NCBI GenBank assembly: GCA_038198445.1
Contig: JBBPZZ010000065.1
Location: 1-14,876, forward strand
DNA from: JACDDK01 sp038198445
Lineage (GTDB): Bacteria; Actinomycetota; Rubrobacteria; Rubrobacterales; Rubrobacteraceae
DNA: 14,876 nucleotides
Reading direction: 5' to 3'
This document shows positions 14,039-14,876 of the stretch, in pieces. Under the pieces are notes generated by a model that was not told where the DNA came from, did not search any database, and saw nothing but the letters and a program-made list of their open reading frames with translations. Position 1 is the stretch's first letter, and each line of letters starts with the position of its first letter. The translations under genes and the position numbers were made by a program.

Positions 14039-14066
14039 TTGACACCCGGAGCCGTGATGGTATACT
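14039..14066 (+). promoter_or_regulatory. rRNA promoter P2
   Basis: A perfect -35 TTGACA (14039-14044) and a 5-of-6 -10 TATACT (14061-14066) are 16 bases apart. This is the best promoter in the leader region. Transcription would begin near 14073, about 335 bases before 16S. Confidence 0.8.
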
Positions 14067-14150
14067 CCTCTGGCTGATGACGGGAAGCCATTTGACAACC
14101 GAAGCGAGGCGCAACAGGTAGCCTTCCTGCAAACTGGGAGTTACTGCCAA

Positions 14151-14173
14151 GCCCACTGAAAGGTGGGCGTTTT
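14151..14173 (+). terminator. terminator-like hairpin inside the rRNA leader
   Basis: GCCCAC (14151-14156) pairs with GTGGGC (14163-14168) around TGAAAG, followed by GTTTT (14169-14173). It lies downstream of both promoters and upstream of the boxA-like element, so it would act on leader transcripts as an attenuator or else be overridden by antitermination. It cannot be ruled out that it is only a leader hairpin. Confidence 0.45.
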
Positions 14174-14202
14174 AGTCGCTTTGAACAGGTTTGATCCCGT
14201 CG

Positions 14203-14223
14203 GCTCCGCCGAGAGGCAAGGGG
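14203..14223 (+). repeat. rRNA leader hairpin repeat, copy 2
   Basis: The same 18 bases as at 13964-13981. The flanking stem base changes from C to T (CTCC against GGGG), which keeps pairing as U-G. The element lies directly before the boxA-like sequence. Confidence 0.75.
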
Positions 14224-14230
14224 CTTGAAG

Positions 14231-14248
14231 GTTTTGAAAACTGAATAG
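14231..14248 (+). promoter_or_regulatory. boxA-like antitermination element
   Basis: GTTTTGAAAACTGAATAG closely resembles the CTTTGAAAACTGAATA type of sequence seen in Gram-positive rRNA leaders, where the Nus factors bind to protect rRNA transcription from termination. It lies about 160 bases before 16S. Confidence 0.6.
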
Positions 14249-14373
14249 TAGTGAATAGACCAAGTAGTAACAGGTAAACCTGTCATTACGCCAAGACTGA
14301 CTCTAAGCGACCCAGGAGTAGAAGTGGGTCGCCGAGCGGGAAGGACCGAAAGGTCTGAGGACCGCGCAATCAT

Positions 14374-14407
14374 TTACTCGAAACGGCGCGTTGCAGCGCC
14401 GGAGTAA
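14374..14407 (+). other. stem abutting the mature 16S 5' end
   Basis: TTACTC (14374-14379) pairs with GAGTAA (14402-14407), and CGGCGC (14384-14389) pairs with GCGCCG (14396-14401) around GTTGCA, with a small bulge between. The helix ends next to the inferred 16S start and may guide precursor processing. Confidence 0.5.
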
Positions 14408-14408
14408 T

Positions 14409-14876
<468 letters not shown>

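Larger units (their letters stand above)
13824..14408 (+). other. rRNA operon leader region
   Basis: These 585 bases between tyrS and 16S rRNA contain no credible gene. They hold two sigma70-type promoters, two copies of an 18-base hairpin sequence, a terminator-like hairpin, a boxA-like element, several stable hairpins and a long stem directly before the mature 16S 5' end. The hairpins include GCGACCCA/TGGGTCGC at 14307-14332, a GAAA-tetraloop hairpin GACC/GGTC at 14344-14355 and ACAGG/CCTGT at 14270-14283. An 8-base inverted repeat, ACTCTGAC (13826-13833) and GTCAGAGT (13920-13927), flanks the first promoter. Confidence 0.8.

Noticed and set aside
13911..14373. Minus-strand open frames in the rRNA leader (81 and 140 codons)
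   Set aside because: They overlap promoters, hairpins and the boxA-like element, have no family resemblance, and are best read as chance frames.

Overview
The window is about 14.9 kb of ordinary chromosome from a moderately high-GC (mostly 55-62% by eye) deep-branching actinobacterium. Three things point there: a tRNA-Cys/tRNA-Val pair of the Gly-Cys-Val type common in Actinobacteria; the gene order infC-rpmI-rplT-(SpoU methyltransferase)-pheS-pheT; and a partial 16S rRNA whose wording (GACGGTGTGCTTTAGACATG, and a TTGCGCAATGGGCGAAAGCC stretch) recalls Rubrobacter-like lineages. The genus is an inference and was not checked by any search.

Layout. 1-140: the 3' part of tRNA-Cys(GCA) and a whole tRNA-Val(GAC). 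202-759: a low-GC orphan gene of unknown function. 779-8821: a translation block on the + strand: thrS, then infC-rpmI-rplT, a SpoU-family RNA methyltransferase, pheS and pheT. A good sigma70-type promoter sits between thrS and infC. 8818-9378 (-): a GNAT acetyltransferase whose stop codon overlaps that of pheT. 9433-10388 (+): a DUF370/RemA-like small protein overlapping a 3-methyladenine DNA glycosylase. 10385-12553 (-): a class A penicillin-binding protein, again convergent with a 4-base stop overlap. 12621-13823 (+): tyrS. 13824-14408: a long rRNA leader with two promoters, a duplicated hairpin, a boxA-like sequence, a terminator-like hairpin and a processing stem. 14409-end: the 5' part of 16S rRNA.

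The genes supply protein synthesis: three aminoacyl-tRNA synthetases (Thr, Phe with two subunits, Tyr), initiation factor 3, ribosomal proteins L35 and L20, an rRNA/tRNA 2'-O-methyltransferase and an rRNA operon. A base-excision repair enzyme and a cell-wall synthase lie between.

I found no mobile element, CRISPR array or defence island. The points most worth a second look are: (a) ribosomal protein L20 carries a C-terminal tail with two tandem peripheral-subunit-binding-like (E3-binding) repeats; (b) infC and the DNA glycosylase gene appear to start at non-standard codons, GTA and CTG; (c) the rRNA leader has two promoters, each followed by a copy of the same 18-base GNRA hairpin; (d) several genes lack a Shine-Dalgarno sequence and instead have a -10-like hexamer 6-9 bases before the start codon, suggesting leaderless mRNAs; (e) TyrRS has HLGF where the HIGH signature is expected.
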